Source: ZC4RG29 sp964521255 (GTDB lineage: Bacteria; Bacteroidota; Bacteroidia; Cytophagales; Cyclobacteriaceae). Taken from it: 64,000 nucleotides of DNA. The DNA lies in the NCBI GenBank assembly GCA_964521255.1, contig CAZFRM010000016.1, positions 62,001 through 126,000 on the forward strand. The letters are read 5' to 3'. The translations under genes were made by a program, and so were the position numbers. A model generated the notes under the pieces. The model searched no databases. It had not been told where the DNA came from and was given only the letters and a program-made list of their open reading frames with translations. This document shows, piece after piece, positions 61,148-64,000 of this stretch (position 1 is its first letter; every line of letters begins with the position of its first letter).

Positions 61148-62146
61148 ATGCATTACTCTAAGATAGTCGGGCTCGGACATCACGTACCTGAAAAGATTAT
61201 CACTAACGATTACCTCTCCTCCATAATAGATACCAACGATGCGTGGATAATTGAGCGCACCGGAATAAAGGAAAGAAGATTTATTGATCCTGCTAAAGAT
61301 ACTGTAGCCAACATGGCTGCCAGGGCAACCAGGATGGCGTTGGAAAGAGCTGGTCTCACCGAAAAAGATATTGAGTTTATTGTCTTTGCTACCATCACAC
61401 CGGATTATTTTTTCCCGGGCTCCGGAGTTTTACTGCAACGTGAGCTCGGCCTTGCAGGAATTGGCGCATTGGATGTTCGCAATGCCTGCTCAGGTTTTAT
61501 CTATGCAATCTCCATCGCCGATCAATTCATCAAAACAGGAATGTATAAAACCATTCTTGTGATTGGAGCAGAAATTCAATCCACTGCGCTCGACCTTACA
61601 ACACGCGGAAGAAACACGGCTGTAATTTTTGGTGATGGTGCAGGGGCTGCCATACTTCAGGCATCCGATAAGCCTGGTATTCTTTCTACTCACCTTCACT
61701 CAGACGGAAGGTTCGCTGAAGAACTTTATGTGAAAGATCCCGGCAGCAGCCGGCCTCATGAAGAAAGACAACCCGAACAAATTCTTGATACAACAACATT
61801 TAAGGTAGTAATGAATGGCAACCAGGTTTTCAAGCACGCTGTCGTACGTTTTATGGAAGTAATCCAGGAAGCCCTTGATGCTAACAAATTAAAAAAGGAA
61901 GATATCAATTTGCTGGTACCTCACCAGGCAAACTTAAGAATCAGTCAGTACATACAGGAGAAATTAAACTTATCCGATAAACAGGTTTACAACAACATTA
62001 TGCGCTATGGCAATACTACTGCTGCATCAATACCCATTGCATTAAGTGAAGCATGGTCGGAAGGGAAAGTTAAATCAAATGATTTGGTTTGCCTTGCAGC
62101 GTTTGGAAGTGGATTCACCTGGGCGTCGGCGTTGATCAGATGGTGA
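61148..62146 (+). CDS. fabH: 3-oxoacyl-ACP synthase III (KAS III)
   Basis: 332 aa, cytosolic. The Cys-His-Asn triad is Cys114 (NACSGF), His259 (LVPHQAN) and Asn289 (YGNTTAAS), all in the expected spacing. It starts fatty acid synthesis by condensing an acyl-CoA primer with malonyl-ACP. No other fatty-acid gene is nearby. It may serve housekeeping or branched-chain acyl synthesis. Confidence 0.95.
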   Translation: MHYSKIVGLGHHVPEKIITNDYLSSIIDTNDAWIIERTGIKERRFIDPAKDTVANMAARATRMALERAGLTEKDIEFIVFATITPDYFFPGSGVLLQRELGLAGIGALDVRNACSGFIYAISIADQFIKTGMYKTILVIGAEIQSTALDLTTRGRNTAVIFGDGAGAAILQASDKPGILSTHLHSDGRFAEELYVKDPGSSRPHEERQPEQILDTTTFKVVMNGNQVFKHAVVRFMEVIQEALDANKLKKEDINLLVPHQANLRISQYIQEKLNLSDKQVYNNIMRYGNTTAASIPIALSEAWSEGKVKSNDLVCLAAFGSGFTWASALIRW

Positions 62147-62193
62147 ATTTAGTTGACATGCTGGTTGGTAGATCCAGTGCCTGGCTTAAAATT

Positions 62194-62249
62194 GGTCATT
62201 GGTCAGAAGTCATTGGAAATGCACTACCAATGACTATTGACTAATGACC
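62194..62249. repeat. Intergenic palindrome, family C (third copy)
   Basis: GGTCATTGGTCAGAAGTCAT, then TGGAAATGCACTACCAATGA, then CTATTGACTAATGACC. Its reverse complement aligns to the copy at 28994-29054. Confidence 0.85.
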
Positions 62250-62295
62250 TTCTAATGAAACAACAACCTCAACCCCTAACATATCTATTTTATAA

Positions 62296-62520
62296 ATGAA
62301 GACCTCATCCTACAACCCCAGTCCTCTTGAAGTTGATCTAGCCAATGCGCTATGCACCTTACAGAGAGAAATTCAAAAACATTTGATTGACAATGAAATC
62401 ATCGACATGAAAAGTGAGATCAAAAAAGAAAATCCGCTGGTACGTTTTCAACTGCTCGACAAAGATGGCGACCCACATGAAATAGTTGTGCGCATCATTC
62501 AGATTCCGGATAAATTCTAG
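62296..62520 (+). CDS. Small conserved protein of unknown function
   Basis: 74 aa, soluble and charged. LEVDLANALCTLQREIQKHL is helical and VRFQLLDKDGDPHEIVVRII is a beta pair ending in KF. No domain is recognised. The size, composition and clean ATG start suggest a real gene. It follows fabH and precedes a GntP permease gene on the same strand, with a family C repeat between it and fabH. Confidence 0.65.
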   Translation: MKTSSYNPSPLEVDLANALCTLQREIQKHLIDNEIIDMKSEIKKENPLVRFQLLDKDGDPHEIVVRIIQIPDKF

Positions 62521-62595
62521 GGGTTATAAACATTAATTGTTAATTGTTAATCGTAGGTGGAGATCACCACGGACTAAATACTCGAAACCCTCACC

Positions 62596-62630
62596 CTAAA
62601 CTTTAAACCTTAAACCTTAGACCTTAAACC
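62596..62630. repeat. Short tandem heptamer run before the GntP gene
   Basis: CTAAACTTTAAACCTTAAAC and then CTTAGACCTTAAACC, about five repeats of the CTTAAAC word, six bases before the ATG at 62636. A related run (TAACCTTAAACTTTAACC) precedes fabH at about 61099-61116. Confidence 0.6.
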
Positions 62631-62635
62631 CAACC

Positions 62636-63949
62636 ATGTCATTAATCATTGTATTCTTTTGCATTGTGCTTTTGATATTGCTGATCACCCGCGTTAAGCT
62701 CAATGCGTTTCTTGCCTTCATAATTGTTTCAGCCCTGGCGGGTATACTGCTGGGCATGGATCTTAAAACACTTTCAGGATCGTTGCGAAAAGGAATGGGC
62801 GATCTATTAGGATCCCTGGTGATTGTAATAGTCTCCGGAGCAATGTTAGGAAAACTGGTTGCTGAAAGCGGCGCAGCACAACGAATTGCTTCCGGACTCA
62901 TGAAAATATTCGGAAAACGCTACATCAACTGGGCATTGATGGTAACAGGTTTTATTATAGGCATTCCTTTGTTTTATAACGTAGGCTTTGTGCTGGTGAT
63001 ACCCTTGATATTTTCTGTTGCCTACCAGGTTAACATGCCGGTAATTTATATTGGACTTCCCATGCTTACTGCTTTATCCGTTACGCATGGTTTTCTGCCA
63101 CCGCATCCTGCACCGACTGCGTTAGTCGCTCAACTTGGCGCTGATATTGGCAAGACATTGTTGTATGGAATCGTTATTGCCATCCCAACAGTAATAATTG
63201 GCGGACCGCTCTTCGCTCCTACACTAAAGAAATTAAAAGCAAGACCACTTGAAACGTTTAAGCCCACTACATTACCCGAAGATCAATTGCCGGGATTAGG
63301 AATAAGTATTTTCTCCTCGCTGTTCCCGGTATTCCTTCTTGTTATCACAACCTTGCTCAAACCCCTAATGCACGGCAAAGGAAAACTGGGTGATGCATTA
63401 TTATTCATAAGCGATGCAGATATCGTGATGTTCATCTCCCTCATGTTTGCAACGTATACACTTGGGATAAGAATGAGAATGAGCATACCCAAGATCATGG
63501 GAATTTATGGAGATGCCGTAAAAGACATTGCCATGATGTTGCTCATCATCGGCGGCGCAGGATCATTGAAACAAATTCTCATCGACAGTAATGTCAATGC
63601 CGATATCGTCACCCTGCTTAACGGATTGAATGCAAATCCACTTGTCCTGGGTTGGCTTATTGCCGCGGTACTTCGTATCTGTCTTGGCTCTGCCACCGTT
63701 GCAGGAATTACAGCTGCCGGAATTGTTGCACCCATTGTTATCGCAGAATCAGTTGATCCGAATTTAATGGTGCTCTCGGTTGGCGCAGGAAGTTTATTGT
63801 TCTCGCATGTGAATGACGCGGGGTTCTGGCTCTTTAAAGAATATTTCAATCTCAGTATCAAAGACACCATGCGTTCGTGGTCAATTATGGAGACGATTGT
63901 TTCGGTGGTGGGGTTGATTTGTGTTTTGATATTGGATGTGTTTGTCTGA
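62636..63949 (+). CDS. GntP family gluconate:proton symporter
   Basis: 437 aa with 11-13 hydrophobic helices. It has the GntP features PPHPAPTALVAQLGADIGKT (near 155), VLVIPLIFSVAYQ and LRICLGSATVAGITAAGIVA in the C-terminal half. It imports gluconate or a related sugar acid, fitting an organism with oxidative sugar use (cytochrome and oxidoreductase set at 5791-8590). No gluconate kinase gene is in the window. Confidence 0.92.
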   Translation: MSLIIVFFCIVLLILLITRVKLNAFLAFIIVSALAGILLGMDLKTLSGSLRKGMGDLLGSLVIVIVSGAMLGKLVAESGAAQRIASGLMKIFGKRYINWALMVTGFIIGIPLFYNVGFVLVIPLIFSVAYQVNMPVIYIGLPMLTALSVTHGFLPPHPAPTALVAQLGADIGKTLLYGIVIAIPTVIIGGPLFAPTLKKLKARPLETFKPTTLPEDQLPGLGISIFSSLFPVFLLVITTLLKPLMHGKGKLGDALLFISDADIVMFISLMFATYTLGIRMRMSIPKIMGIYGDAVKDIAMMLLIIGGAGSLKQILIDSNVNADIVTLLNGLNANPLVLGWLIAAVLRICLGSATVAGITAAGIVAPIVIAESVDPNLMVLSVGAGSLLFSHVNDAGFWLFKEYFNLSIKDTMRSWSIMETIVSVVGLICVLILDVFV

Positions 63950-64000
63950 ACCGGGATTTGTGGGATTAAGGGATTGTAGGATTTGAAATGGATAGAGATA

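Overview
The window reads as a piece of a Bacteroidota chromosome, most likely a free-living member of the Cytophagales. The pointers are: TonB-dependent receptors with an N-terminal carboxypeptidase-regulatory-like domain; many lipoproteins with very short signal peptides; DUF5777 and DUF2911 proteins; start codons without Shine-Dalgarno sequences; and promoters of the TTG-N19/20-TAnnTTTG type. The genus is inferred, not shown. There is no rRNA, tRNA, CRISPR array, prophage or intact insertion sequence.

Layout. (1) 1-4234, minus: start of trehalose synthase, GlgE and a GH13 amylase lipoprotein, i.e. the TreS/GlgE glucan branch. (2) 4358-10888: TMEM220-like protein, two TIM-barrel sugar isomerases/epimerases, a lipoprotein cytochrome c, a Gfo/Idh/MocA oxidoreductase and a divergent MFS transporter, which together look like an oxidative sugar catabolism set. 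(3) 11012-14560, plus: a His/Cys-rich membrane protein, a TonB receptor and an acidic lipoprotein, a candidate metal-uptake unit. (4) 14685-15644: 5'-truncated GH140-like gene. (5) 15717-21991, minus: FecA-like receptor translationally coupled to a vanadium-haloperoxidase-type PAP2 lipoprotein, a beta-barrel protein and two membrane proteins. (6) 21994-29812: GH51 arabinofuranosidase, lipase-like and beta-lactamase-like hydrolases, an orphan antitoxin-like gene, a subtilase with P-domain, and ThuA. (7) 29897-36762, minus: maltose phosphorylase, beta-phosphoglucomutase, PfkB kinase, ROK kinase and GlpD. (8) 36763-38260: a toxin-antitoxin graveyard with one intact RelE/ParE-type pair, one antitoxin with a truncated PIN toxin, and a deletion scar. 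(9) 38299-42514: ung, apaG, a methyltransferase, a coiled-coil membrane protein and rpsF-rpsR-rplI. (10) 42745-46153: circularly permuted ATP-grasp, alpha-E and transglutaminase genes. (11) 46298-59316: GH105, YceI/DUF5777, an ABC permease, DUF2911, CotH kinase, an amidohydrolase, CapA-SPOR and PdeM. (12) 59518-63949: PitA phosphate transporter, FabH, a small conserved protein and a GntP permease.

How the genes work together: much of the window handles glucose polymers and plant-type glycans. Maltose can be processed by phosphorolysis (GH65 plus beta-PGM plus sugar kinases) or by the trehalose/maltose-1-phosphate route (TreS/GlgE). GH51, GH105 and the broken GH140 point to pectin and arabinan side-chain use.

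The most unusual non-coding property is the density of intergenic imperfect palindromes. I see at least seven distinct families, several with two to five copies in this window, placed in gene-to-gene spacers and in a few cases directly against start codons. There is also a separate 100-bp element with perfect 22-bp inverted termini.
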